Positions 42,643-50,395 of a DNA stretch of 61,208 nucleotides are shown here, piece by piece. The translations under genes were made by a program, and so were the position numbers. Positions within the stretch are counted from its first letter, which is position 1; the number at the start of each line of letters is the position of its first letter. Origin of the DNA: a virus; IMG/VR virus record IMGVR_UViG_3300009085_000030, positions 1 through 61,208 of that record; one strand, 5' to 3'. The notes under the pieces were generated by a model, which was given only the letters and a program-made list of their open reading frames with translations, was not told the DNA's origin and did not search any database.

Positions 42643-43308
42643 TTATCGGTCCTGGTCTACGTAGGCCGGGGTGGCTTCGCTGCCATCATCGAGCGGGGCA
42701 GGGCGCGGGCACTGGTGCACGCTGCTGGGCACCACACCGTCCATGGCTTGGAAGTACGTGCCGCACACGCGGCACTTCCAAAGCACGCGCCCGTCGCCCC
42801 AGTAGCCCTCAGGCCCGAAGCGGCTATCCATGGCCGCAGCGATATGGACGGGCACGTTCGTGAGCCCTTCGGGGCGCGGGGCCGGCGCCGATTCTTCGGC
42901 GTACTGCTGCTTGAGTATAAAGTCCAGCAACCCGTACGCGTGGCGCAAGTCTGCGACGCTGGTGGCGTTGGCTGTGAACATCATGAACCGAGATTCGAGT
43001 GCCGCACCCTCGACGTCAATGTCGTTGGCATCGAAGAACCTGTTGAGCATCTCGCTGCGCGCGATCATGACCAGATGCGGCGGCTCGATGGGCGGAGGCA
43101 TGCGGTCGTGTTCAATGAGTTCGATCAGCTTCTCGAGGTAGTGTCCTGCTTTGAGAATGTCCTCGCGGCCGTTCTTCTTGCGGTGCCTCGTGACGTACTT
43201 CGTCGCGTTGGCGACGTAGTAGTTCAACTGGAGATCGGCCACAAGGTCCCAGTGCTGGTAGTCCGCTTTGTAGTGCGAGCCACCGTGTTGGATTGCGTTC
43301 ACTGTCAT
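42643..43308 (-). CDS. DUF3310 protein with zinc ribbon
   Basis: 221 residues, ATGA-coupled to the HD protein. N-terminal DUF3310 pattern: HGGSHYKADYQHWDLVADLQLNYYVANATKYVTRHRKKNGREDILKAGHYLEKLIEL. The C-terminal part contains a C-x2-C and H-x-C site (WKCRVCGTYFQ and SSVHQCPR) and could bind zinc. DUF3310 proteins are common in phages, often near nucleotide metabolism genes; they are sometimes annotated nucleotide kinase without proof. Confidence 0.8.
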   Translation of the reverse strand: MTVNAIQHGGSHYKADYQHWDLVADLQLNYYVANATKYVTRHRKKNGREDILKAGHYLEKLIELIEHDRMPPPIEPPHLVMIARSEMLNRFFDANDIDVEGAALESRFMMFTANATSVADLRHAYGLLDFILKQQYAEESAPAPRPEGLTNVPVHIAAAMDSRFGPEGYWGDGRVLWKCRVCGTYFQAMDGVVPSSVHQCPRPAPLDDGSEATPAYVDQDR

Positions 43309-43889
43309 GCGAGTATTCCCCGATAAAGTCTGTCGTAAAGAACGTGCCGCACGGCAGCCGTTACACCTTCATACAGTTCGGTGGCGGGCGTCGTGTCACC
43401 GCATACTACCGGAGCCGGCATCTCGGCCAGCCACTCCGTGATACGAATCAGGTACTCGTCGAAGAAACGGTTACCCATGGTAACCTCTTCGAGCGCGTAC
43501 AGGGCAAAGTCCATGCGGTCACACCACAGCAAGATGTGCTGTTCCTCGGCGTCGATTTCATAGCGCACGCCCATGTCATGTTCCCACTTGGTGCTGAGCT
43601 CGTTGAGCATGCGCTTCAAGTCTGGGTTGTGGCGCTTCACAGGCGCAGGTACGTCACCGGTGGCGATCTCGCTAAGGTCGTGCACCAGTGCAGCGGCCAG
43701 CAGCGCCGCTGACGGGGTGTAGCCGATCCGCTCGTATAGCGCCAGGACCAGCATCGCCACGCCATGCGAATGCTCCGCCACGTTGCGGTCCATCAACGTG
43801 CGGCAGGTATGCGAGCGCTTGACCACGCCCGCATCGCGCAGCGTCAATACCCGCTCGGTGATCGAGTTGAGCTTCGGGCGAATATTCAC
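43305..43889 (-). CDS. HD-domain phosphohydrolase (YfbR-like)
   Basis: 194 residues from a GTG overlapping the preceding stop (GTGA). HD metal-binding residues: R-x-L-M-DRNVAEHSHGVAMLVLAL (His), AAALVHDLSEIATGDVPAPVK (HD pair), and a later LLWCDRMDFALYALEE Asp. This is the 5'-deoxynucleotidase/YfbR-like layout. It is co-translated with the dUMP hydroxymethylase-like gene. I infer a role in adjusting dNMP pools, for example removing dTMP so that the modified nucleotide replaces thymidine. Confidence 0.8.
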   Translation of the reverse strand: MNIRPKLNSITERVLTLRDAGVVKRSHTCRTLMDRNVAEHSHGVAMLVLALYERIGYTPSAALLAAALVHDLSEIATGDVPAPVKRHNPDLKRMLNELSTKWEHDMGVRYEIDAEEQHILLWCDRMDFALYALEEVTMGNRFFDEYLIRITEWLAEMPAPVVCGDTTPATELYEGVTAAVRHVLYDRLYRGILA

Positions 43890-44962
43890 AGCTTCGGCCC
43901 CCCAGTCTGTGCGGCGGCGCGGCGCCGGTCGATCCACTGCTGGCCGGCGTGATGCCAATCGAACTCTGTGGGCGAGAACCACTCGACCGGGGTTTCGCGG
44001 TACGCGTGCTTGACCAGCATCGGTTTCACGATGCGCGTGAAGAACCAGGACTGGAACTTCTTGTCACAGATGGCGCTAGCAAAGTCACTGACGTCGTTGC
44101 TTCCATCAGCGATGTGGAATAGCAGTTGGAGGTCCCAGTCGAACTCTTCGATTGTGCGGGATCGCCCCGCTGGACTAAGCATGCTCGTCTGGACCATGGT
44201 GCACCCCGGCCAGAGGTCGTACGGGCACGGCGCGACGTAGACCCCGGCGCGGTGCGTCTCGATCCAGCGTTGCCAGTAGGGGTTGTCCGTGTAGACATGC
44301 AGGTTGTGGCTCATCTGGGTGTAGCGGCCGACGCCCACGCCGATACACTCCGCCATGTACTCCTGCAGGAAGCTGAACTGCACAGCGTTGGCGCCGTACG
44401 CGCCCCAGACTGCGTCGTTGCTGCGGCAGCAGACCGTGATGTCGAGCAACATGCGGCTGGAATGGAACGAACCGTCGTCGTGGCGCACGCGCAGCATCAC
44501 CATGTCATTGCACGGGATATCCAGCTTCGTCGCGCCCAGGTCGCGGTCTGTGTCCCAAAGCTGCAAGACCGCCTGCCGGCTGTACGGGTTCTTGATCAGG
44601 ATGTTGCACGCCTTCGTAATCTGGTCGCCGTGCAGGTGACGCAACCGGTACCCGTACGCGCCGTGGAAAGAATCGCCGTCGTCGCTGTAGTTGATCATCC
44701 GCGAGTTGTACCAAGCGAGAGTGCGTACGTCCCGGCGACCGGCCAGTATCCACAATGCCTCGAACAAGTGGAAGAAGGGGTTGGCGTCCCGCTCGGCGTC
44801 GAACAGCACGCGGCGGCGCGGCTCGCGGTAAGTGGTGGCGACGGGGCTAGGAGCCACCAGTGCGGGGCCGTTGCGCGTGCTTTCGAGCGTGCCGCAGTCG
44901 CGCAGGTACGCCAGCGCCCGGGGCAGCGCTTCGTTCACATCGCGCACGTTCATAGTGTGCAT
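43886..44962 (-). CDS. Thymidylate synthase homologue, probable dUMP hydroxymethylase
   Basis: 358 residues. TS fold motifs: LFEALWILAG, then LDIPCNDMVMLRVR with catalytic Cys at about 151. VCCRSNDAVWGAYGANAVQFSFLQEYMA holds the dUMP-binding R-S-x-D and Asn region, and QMSHNLHVYTDN follows. The PCN triad in place of the usual PCH, and the W-G-A-Y-G loop, resemble phage dUMP hydroxymethylases that make 5-hydroxymethyl-dUMP. Neighbouring hypermodification genes support this reading. A classical thymidylate synthase activity is not excluded. The start was chosen by GGAG ten bases upstream and the methionine pair MHTM. Confidence 0.8.
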   Translation of the reverse strand: MHTMNVRDVNEALPRALAYLRDCGTLESTRNGPALVAPSPVATTYREPRRRVLFDAERDANPFFHLFEALWILAGRRDVRTLAWYNSRMINYSDDGDSFHGAYGYRLRHLHGDQITKACNILIKNPYSRQAVLQLWDTDRDLGATKLDIPCNDMVMLRVRHDDGSFHSSRMLLDITVCCRSNDAVWGAYGANAVQFSFLQEYMAECIGVGVGRYTQMSHNLHVYTDNPYWQRWIETHRAGVYVAPCPYDLWPGCTMVQTSMLSPAGRSRTIEEFDWDLQLLFHIADGSNDVSDFASAICDKKFQSWFFTRIVKPMLVKHAYRETPVEWFSPTEFDWHHAGQQWIDRRRAAAQTGGPKL

Positions 44963-45029
44963 GGGTTCAGTACTCCATTGGTTGGGTGGGGTTTCGATTG
45001 TAGGTGTACAGCCGTTGTGGAGCAAGCGG

Positions 45030-45344
45030 CTACAGGAAAGCCGGGGTGCGGTCTATGTACTGGTCGAACGGGCCGAAGTCTGCCTTGTATAGCTTCATGA
45101 ATTGTGCGTACAAGCTGGGGTGCGTGATGATCGTACCATCGGCCATCCGGTACGCGCACGGTTGAAGCTTGGTGCCGTAACGCTTGCCCCACTTCTTGTT
45201 GATGCGACGGTGGTACTGCTGTGTCTGGTTGCGGCGCTTCTTGTGGACCTTGGCCTGCACTTGCTGGACACACAGGTCATTCTGTAATAGCTTCGTTCCT
45301 AGTAGTGCCGTCGGGCGGAGAATGTCCATGTCGCCGTACCTCAT
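45030..45344 (-). CDS. Basic unknown protein
   Basis: 104 residues, ATGA-coupled to the kinase gene. Very basic middle (VHKKRRNQTQQYHRRINKKWGKRYGTKL) and a C-terminal YRMADGTIITHPSLYAQFMKLYKAD segment. The composition suggests nucleic-acid binding. Coupling to the hypermodification kinase hints at a helper role on DNA, without direct evidence. Confidence 0.6.
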   Translation of the reverse strand: MRYGDMDILRPTALLGTKLLQNDLCVQQVQAKVHKKRRNQTQQYHRRINKKWGKRYGTKLQPCAYRMADGTIITHPSLYAQFMKLYKADFGPFDQYIDRTPAFL

Positions 45345-46021
45345 ACGCAGTAGTCCGCTGCGGTGTCTTTCACCAGTTCGAGGAACTCGTACTTGGCATC
45401 AGCGTGTCGGATGTCCACCCGCACACCGCCACGGTCGATGACGCGCTTGTAGCAGAGCTGGACTCGGTAGTAGTCGTCCCGTATGTTCTTCTCGATCTTG
45501 GCCGCTCGGTCGCCCTCGGTGTCTTGCCCCCGGGCAGCGCGGCGCTTCGTCACACGCTTGATGCACTTCTCAACCGGCGTGTCGAGGAACGCGTTCACGT
45601 ACCGCTCGCCCCAGCGCGGATGTACGTACTCACCCAGTGCGCCCCAGGAGTGTGCGAGGAGCAAGCCCTCGAAGACGACGATGCTGTTTTCCTTGCTGCC
45701 GTACCGCTCGACCAGATCGATGGTTTCCTGCACCGTGGGGATGGTGTCGCACCCGCCAGCGCTACGTTCGGGGCTGTAGTCGCCCAGGATGTACGTCGTG
45801 ACGCGGCGCATGCCGGCGTGTGCTTCGATCTCGAGCGTGCCCCGGTACACGCGGACCTTGCGGCCGCGCTCATCGAATCGGTACGGCTCGGCGTCTACCG
45901 CATCGAACAGGGCGCGCATCGCCGTGGTCTTACCGCTGCCGCTGGTGCCGCGCAACTGGACGACGGCGCTGCTCTTGATGCGTTTGCCGGGGACCGTGGT
46001 CGCGGCTACTTTACGTCCCAT
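45341..46021 (-). CDS. P-loop kinase, probable 5-hydroxymethyl-dU DNA kinase
   Basis: 226 residues. Walker A GTSGSGKTT at about 25-33; VVFEGLLLAHSWG resembles a Walker B/lid start; later VEKCIKRVTKRRAARG provides Arg-rich lid residues. The size and motifs match the phage P-loop kinases that phosphorylate or pyrophosphorylate hydroxymethyl-dU in DNA. It lies between the thymidylate synthase homologue and two genes of the thymine pyrophosphorylase class. Specificity is inferred from this context. Confidence 0.75.
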   Translation of the reverse strand: MGRKVAATTVPGKRIKSSAVVQLRGTSGSGKTTAMRALFDAVDAEPYRFDERGRKVRVYRGTLEIEAHAGMRRVTTYILGDYSPERSAGGCDTIPTVQETIDLVERYGSKENSIVVFEGLLLAHSWGALGEYVHPRWGERYVNAFLDTPVEKCIKRVTKRRAARGQDTEGDRAAKIEKNIRDDYYRVQLCYKRVIDRGGVRVDIRHADAKYEFLELVKDTAADYCV

Positions 46022-46229
46022 GCTTCTTCTCCTTTTTGCGTTTCGGGTTGGGGTTCTTGAGTATCTTGATGATATGGTCGGCGCGCATGACCCGAGTACG
46101 GGCGGCGCCGATCAGCTCTTGGATGGCTTCGCAGTTGTGGTTCTGGATCTGCTCGGGCTCCGACCATCGTAGGACGATGAAGCAGTGCGGGCAGGTCCAG
46201 TACGCGTGCGTCCCAGCGGTGCCGACCAT
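46011..46229 (-). CDS. Small zinc-finger-like protein
   Basis: 72 residues; GGAG seven bases before the ATG. W-T-C-P-H-C-F-I-V, then QNHNCEAIQEL, gives a C-x2-C and H-x-C/C set suited to bind zinc. A Lys-rich tail follows (PNPKRKKEKKHG). It overlaps the kinase start by 11 bases. It may deliver the modification enzymes to DNA; this is speculation from composition. Confidence 0.6.
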   Translation of the reverse strand: MVGTAGTHAYWTCPHCFIVLRWSEPEQIQNHNCEAIQELIGAARTRVMRADHIIKILKNPNPKRKKEKKHGT

Positions 46230-46233
46230 GGCG

Positions 46234-47103
46234 CTACTCCGTGAGCGAGTCAAGGATTTGGTTGAGCTGGGCCTCCTTGTACGGCGACAGTTCCAGCAGC
46301 GTACCGGCCATCTCCTTTGCGGTGTCGCTGGTGGCGGCGCGCAGGCGCATCACCGCCTTGGCCGTACGCGTACCGTAGATGTAGCTGCCGCTGGACATTT
46401 GCTTGTAGACGCAGCACACGGTCTCGGCTTCCTGGATGCCGAACTTGCGCGCCCGCGTCGTGCGGGGTGGGATGTTGTTCTTGCGGCCGAAGTCCGATAC
46501 ACCGTCGTAGATGTACGCGACGACTTCCTTGTCCGGCACGAAGCCTATCTCGCCATTGACGCTTCCCATCTCGTATATCAAATGTGCGCCTTGCTGCGGC
46601 AGCTTGGGGCTGTGCTTCTCGCTACCAGTCATGTCGACGGCGCCGAACCCGAGGACTTCGTGCAGGTCGCACCACTTCCAGTAGAAGTAATCACCATACT
46701 GGACCACCTGCTTGCCTTGACGGCGGATGTCGAAGTACGTATGCCCGTCGCACATGAAATCGGCCAGCGCCTCCGGCTTCGGCCAGACGCTGCGCCATTG
46801 AGCCAATGCCTTCAGCCCCTGCTGGCCGCGGAAGTGCCTGCGCTCGGTGGCACGCTTCGCCGTCGGGTAGATTTTCTCGAGGTAGTCCCAGAAGCGCTTG
46901 CCCTGGTACTGACTGGCGTCAGCAGCGATGCCGAGATTGTAGTAGGAACACCACGCCACCGCAGCGCGGAGCCGCTGCGACCAGTCCAGCCCAGTATGCT
47001 GGAGTGCATAGTAGCCGGGGTCTGCATCCCACTCCTTGTAGATGCGCTCGGTGAACGTCGTCCAGTGGTCGAGTTCTTGCAGTGAGGGTTTTCTGTACGC
47101 CAC
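46234..47103 (-). CDS. Probable amino acid:DNA transferase (thymine pyrophosphorylase clade 2)
   Basis: 289 residues from a GTG with TAGGAGA seven bases upstream. Conserved-looking helical segments: WDADPGYYALQHTGLDWSQRLRAAVAWCSYYNLGIAA, RFWDYLEKIYPTAKRATERRHFRG (the E-R-R-H-F-R-G motif near 87-93), then YGDYFYWKWCDLHEVLGFGAVD. These resemble the amino acid:DNA transferase group (alpha-glutamyl/putrescinyl thymine pyrophosphorylase clade 2). That group displaces pyrophosphate from modified hydroxymethyl-dU and installs an amino acid. The assignment is from memory of motifs plus cluster context. Confidence 0.65.
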   Translation of the reverse strand: MAYRKPSLQELDHWTTFTERIYKEWDADPGYYALQHTGLDWSQRLRAAVAWCSYYNLGIAADASQYQGKRFWDYLEKIYPTAKRATERRHFRGQQGLKALAQWRSVWPKPEALADFMCDGHTYFDIRRQGKQVVQYGDYFYWKWCDLHEVLGFGAVDMTGSEKHSPKLPQQGAHLIYEMGSVNGEIGFVPDKEVVAYIYDGVSDFGRKNNIPPRTTRARKFGIQEAETVCCVYKQMSSGSYIYGTRTAKAVMRLRAATSDTAKEMAGTLLELSPYKEAQLNQILDSLTE

Positions 47104-47105
47104 GG

Positions 47106-47276
47106 TTATCTCCTAAAGAATAGGTACTTCAAGGTGACCTGTGTGAACATGCCTGAGACAACCCCTGCACAGAAGTGTTCCCAGATCGTACCTTCGTCTA
47201 CAGCCATTGAGCGCAGCACTACATACCCTGGGATAGACAGAGCTATGAGCACTATCGAGCCTACGAGGTATTTCAC
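47106..47276 (-). CDS. 56-residue membrane protein
   Basis: GTG start with AAAGGAGAATC upstream. MKYLVGSIVLIALSIPGYVVL is a membrane segment; a short soluble part (RSMAVDEGTIWEHFCAG) and a second hydrophobic stretch (VVSGMFTQVTLKYLFF) follow, ending RR. It lies two bases before the next start. Its excellent ribosome site argues that it is real. Function unknown; it could be a membrane-active early protein. Confidence 0.65.
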   Translation of the reverse strand: MKYLVGSIVLIALSIPGYVVLRSMAVDEGTIWEHFCAGVVSGMFTQVTLKYLFFRR

Positions 47277-47321
47277 GATTCTCCTTTCGTTGTTGGGTAC
47301 AGCTATTGTACCGACCGCGTA

Positions 47322-48266
47322 CTATGAACGACTAGCCTTCGGGGGATAGCTGTTCTTGGCGTGACCGCCATTCTTCACGCGGATGTACTTGCCCAGTTCG
47401 CACAGCGTGTTCTGAATGTCGTGCGCTTCCAGGCCCAGAGCGCGGAATACCTTGCCGACCTCTGGGTGCTTGCGTGCGATGAAGATCAGCGTCGGAAGGA
47501 ACTGGAGGAATTGCCGCTCGGTCAGGTCGCTGCCGCGCCCAGCCATGTCATTTGGCGACGACAGGCCCAGCAGGTACTTCATGCCCCGGCTCGAACCCGG
47601 GCCGGGGGGCGCCCAGACCATGCGGTCGAGCCAGCAGTCATCATCGTCGGGGCGGAACACCCAACGCAGGTCCGCCACTACCTGCCCAGCCATGAAGCCG
47701 CCGATGCCGGGCAACGCATGCAGATGCTTGGCTGTCTTCTGCATGCTGCTGCTATCAAGATAGTGGAACGGTCTGGTCCGAACGCACTTGTCAATGGCTT
47801 TGAGTACTTGCTCGATCTTCGGCCCGCCCGAGGCGCCGTTGATGATGTACGCATTGGTGAAGACCGGCGTGCCAGACTCCTTGACTTCGTACATGCGCTT
47901 CAGCACGCGTTCGTATTTCCAACCGCTGAACGGGTTACCGCCGGTAATGTGTGCCAGCGTCTCGGTTCGGTTGATCATGCGCGCCATCAACGCCGCGGCC
48001 ATCAACTGCGGCGCTGGCATCTCGTGTGCTATCGCCGGGTCCGGGTACCAGTTCTTCATCAGCCAGATGCTGACCTTGTCATCCATGCGCCGCACGTTGC
48101 ACCAGCGGGTGCCGGCCAGGATTGGGTCTGGGCTAAACACCGTCCGAGTGGGGTCCTTGTTCGCGGCCTTACGCTTACGCATGGCTTCGCGCTCGATAAT
48201 CCAGTACGCCCATTCAGCGATGCGCTCGGGGACGAAGGGGCCGGCGGTTCCGGGCGTGTCAGACAT
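47322..48266 (-). CDS. Thymine pyrophosphorylase-like hypermodification enzyme (HhH fold)
   Basis: 314 residues. Residues 45-70 (FSPDPILAGTRWCNVRRMDDKVSIWLMKN) carry the D-P-I-L and R-x-C/T-N-V-x-R motif of alpha-glutamyl/putrescinyl thymine pyrophosphorylases, followed by ARMINRTETLAHI and VFTNAYIINGA. Near 195-215, LHALPGIGGFMAGQVVADL is a helix-hairpin-helix like that of DNA glycosylases, the fold assigned to this family. The enzyme is expected to replace a pyrophosphate on hydroxymethyl-dU in DNA with an amine. It overlaps the helicase gene by eight bases. Confidence 0.8.
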   Translation of the reverse strand: MSDTPGTAGPFVPERIAEWAYWIIEREAMRKRKAANKDPTRTVFSPDPILAGTRWCNVRRMDDKVSIWLMKNWYPDPAIAHEMPAPQLMAAALMARMINRTETLAHITGGNPFSGWKYERVLKRMYEVKESGTPVFTNAYIINGASGGPKIEQVLKAIDKCVRTRPFHYLDSSSMQKTAKHLHALPGIGGFMAGQVVADLRWVFRPDDDDCWLDRMVWAPPGPGSSRGMKYLLGLSSPNDMAGRGSDLTERQFLQFLPTLIFIARKHPEVGKVFRALGLEAHDIQNTLCELGKYIRVKNGGHAKNSYPPKASRS

Positions 48267-49671
48267 GGTTGCTCCTCTTAGTGCGTTGGTCGTAATACCG
48301 CTTGAACAGGTTGCTGATGCGCTGCTGTCGCGCACCGTGGCCTTCCAAGGCTTCGAGCACCACTTCGTCCACAGTGTCGCGGGCGAGGATGATGTAGTTG
48401 TAGACCTTCTTGCTCTGGCCGCTGCGGCGCAGCCGGCCGATGGTCTGGTCGTAGAACAGCCTCGAGAACGTGGCGCCGAACCACGCCAGCATGTGTCCAC
48501 CCTTTTGCAGGTTGAGCCCATACTTGGAATTTGCCGGGTGCAGGACCAGCCCGGGTATCTTGCCGCGGTTCCACTGCTCGACTAGGGTCTCGATGTGCTT
48601 CTTGTCGAACTCCTTGAACTTCGGGAACGCGGCCAGCAGGCGCGGTATGTCGTGGCGGAACTGGTACGGCACCAGGATGGGCGCACCGTAGGTCTCGGCC
48701 ACGATCTCGCGCAGGGCGTCCAGCTTGGCATCGTGCACTGGGCGCCATGACCGGGCGCCTGTCTCGATGTTTGTTGTGAAGATCGCGCCGTTGGCGATCT
48801 GGCGGCACTTGATCGACAGGCTGGCGGCGGTCTCGGCTACTGCTTCTTCGTCGCCGTCGAGCGCGAAGTTCTCGAACTGTAGAAACATCTCCTCTTCCAT
48901 GCGGTTGTACAGTTCGCGGGCCTGCGGCGGCAGGTCCACCCATATCGGCACCGTGACCAGCTTGGGCACTTCTATCCAATCTTCGGCGGCGAGCCGCACC
49001 ACGCGAGGGGACATGGCTCCGGCGATGACTTCTTCAGACCCGTCCTTGGGCTCGAACTTCTTGCCCATGTATCCAGTCTTGTAGAAGTGGTTTGCGCGAA
49101 AGTCGGTGAACTGCTGACCCAGGCTCGCGCCGAAGTCCGCCAAGTACATCTGCGGCCAGACCTGCAACATGCTGCGGGGCGTCGGCGTGCCGGTCATTAC
49201 GTACCGACGCTTGAAGTGGCGCAAGCCTTTGCGCAGGGCGCGGAACCGCACGGCCCGTTGATCGGTGAACTCGGTCGACTCGTCCACCAGCAGCATGGTC
49301 CACGGCCAGGGCTTGCGGCCCAGCACCCCGGCCATCCACTTGAGGCCCTCGGGGTTGATCATGTGGATGTGGGCGGGCGCACGCAGCGCGGCCATCCGTT
49401 CGGCGGGCTTGCCGTGCACCAGCGAGAACTTCAGCTTGCGCGTGTGTTCCCACTCGCGGGCCTCTTGCCGCCACACTGCCTGGATGACGCGGATGGGCGC
49501 GACCAGCAGCACCGAGTCGATCTCGCCAGAGACAAGCATGTCGAGTATCGCAGTCAGCGCGATGATCGTTTTGCCCAACCCCATGTCGATGAAGAGCGCG
49601 CCATAGCGCCGCTTCTTCATGAAGCCGACTGCGCGGCGCTGATACCCGCGCAGTTCGAGCCTAGTCCGCAT
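48259..49671 (-). CDS. SNF2-family DNA helicase/translocase
   Basis: 470 residues from the ATG at 49671; the longer frame upstream overlaps another gene. Helicase motifs: Q-motif region RGYQRRAVGFM, Walker A DMGLGKT at 29-35, VAPIRVIQAVWRQE (Ia), VDEST (motif II), VMTGTPTPRS (III), LHPANSKYGLNLQKGG (V), and QTIGRLRRSGQSKKV (VI). This is the compact phage SNF2 type, used in replication, recombination or repair. It ends with an overlap to the hypermodification enzyme. Confidence 0.9.
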   Translation of the reverse strand: MRTRLELRGYQRRAVGFMKKRRYGALFIDMGLGKTIIALTAILDMLVSGEIDSVLLVAPIRVIQAVWRQEAREWEHTRKLKFSLVHGKPAERMAALRAPAHIHMINPEGLKWMAGVLGRKPWPWTMLLVDESTEFTDQRAVRFRALRKGLRHFKRRYVMTGTPTPRSMLQVWPQMYLADFGASLGQQFTDFRANHFYKTGYMGKKFEPKDGSEEVIAGAMSPRVVRLAAEDWIEVPKLVTVPIWVDLPPQARELYNRMEEEMFLQFENFALDGDEEAVAETAASLSIKCRQIANGAIFTTNIETGARSWRPVHDAKLDALREIVAETYGAPILVPYQFRHDIPRLLAAFPKFKEFDKKHIETLVEQWNRGKIPGLVLHPANSKYGLNLQKGGHMLAWFGATFSRLFYDQTIGRLRRSGQSKKVYNYIILARDTVDEVVLEALEGHGARQQRISNLFKRYYDQRTKRSNHV

Positions 49672-49918
49672 GGAGATGCTTCCTCGCGGCTTCGTAGTAC
49701 GCCTCCATGGAGTCCTCGGCGTCCATGCCGGGCAGCAGGTTACTCTCGGGCACTTCGACAAACTGCTTGAGCGCCAGCGTAGTCATGACTATGCCGAGGC
49801 AGTAAATCTTCTTGGCGTACTGGGGGTGCTGGGCGTCAATGCAAAACTGCTTCATGGCCGCGTCGAAGTCGGCGGCTATTTGTTCTTCGCCGGCGCGAAG
49901 AGCTTTGTTCGTGGGCAT
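49661..49918 (-). CDS. Small unknown early protein
   Basis: 85 residues from the ATG at 49918. A GTG at 49951 lies inside the palindrome and would add 11 residues, but has no ribosome site. Helical with two cysteines (EEQIAADFDAAMKQFCIDAQHPQYAKKIYCLGIVMTTLAL). It overlaps the helicase gene by 11 bases. A promoter and a palindromic site stand upstream. No known family. Confidence 0.55.
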   Translation of the reverse strand: MPTNKALRAGEEQIAADFDAAMKQFCIDAQHPQYAKKIYCLGIVMTTLALKQFVEVPESNLLPGMDAEDSMEAYYEAARKHLHAD

Positions 49919-49942
49919 CGTGGGTGTCGGGTAGGGGTTGTA

Positions 49943-49959
49943 GATTACCACCGGTAACC
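49943..49959. promoter_or_regulatory. Palindromic operator candidate
   Basis: GATTACCACCGGTAACC, same 17-mer as at 41618-41634, located between a promoter-like site (49984-50012) and the gene start at 49918. A protein bound here would sit at about +20 of the transcript and could block elongation or initiation. Confidence 0.6.
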
Positions 49960-49983
49960 AGCATCCGGCGGCAAGGGGTGCCC

Positions 49984-50012
49984 ATTGTAGCCAACTTTAC
50001 AGTCAACGTAAA
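49984..50012 (-). promoter_or_regulatory. Sigma70-like promoter
   Basis: Minus-strand TTTACG, 17 bases, TACAAT. The -35 overlaps an AACTTTAC/GTAAAGTT dyad (49993-50015) that covers the end of the VRR-NUC gene. It would serve the small gene and the helicase downstream. Confidence 0.5.
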
Positions 50013-50395
50013 GTTGTGACCATCGGTGTGGGTGGCATGTTGTGAGGCCCGACCTTCACGACGTCATCAATGTACGCGTCGACCAGTTCGCGGGTATTCA
50101 CTACACGCACGACGAACCCCATCTTCCGCAGGTTGGCATGGCACCGGAGTTGCAGCGGCTCGAAACGCCCACCCCGGGGGCGCTTGACTTCCAGCCAGTG
50201 GGTGCACCCTGGGAAGCCGAAAGAGTTTGTGTCGAACAGAGCGACGCGGTCCGGCCAGCCGCGCCAGCCTGGACCACCGATCTTCTTCACGACGACAAGC
50301 CGGTACGGGAAGGTGGTCCGCATCGCCTTGAGGCGCGTGACCAAGTGCTTCTCGATTACCGACTCGCGTACGTCTGCATCAGGCTGCTTCGGCAC
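50003..50395 (-). CDS. VRR-NUC domain nuclease
   Basis: 130 residues from a GTG with GAGGAAG upstream. VRR-NUC signature: VIEKHLVTRLKAM, then KKIGGPGWRGWPDRVALFDTNSF with the catalytic G-W-P-D region, THWLEVKRPRGGRFEPLQLRCHANLRKMGFVVRVVNT with the E-x-K. It acts as a structure-specific nuclease (FAN1/Holliday-junction type) in replication or recombination. It overlaps the upstream gene by 17 bases. Confidence 0.88.
   Translation of the reverse strand: MPKQPDADVRESVIEKHLVTRLKAMRTTFPYRLVVVKKIGGPGWRGWPDRVALFDTNSFGFPGCTHWLEVKRPRGGRFEPLQLRCHANLRKMGFVVRVVNTRELVDAYIDDVVKVGPHNMPPTPMVTTLR

Noticed and set aside
47134-47349. Plus-strand 71-codon ORF
   Set aside because: The minus strand there has a better small gene (47106-47276) with a strong ribosome site.
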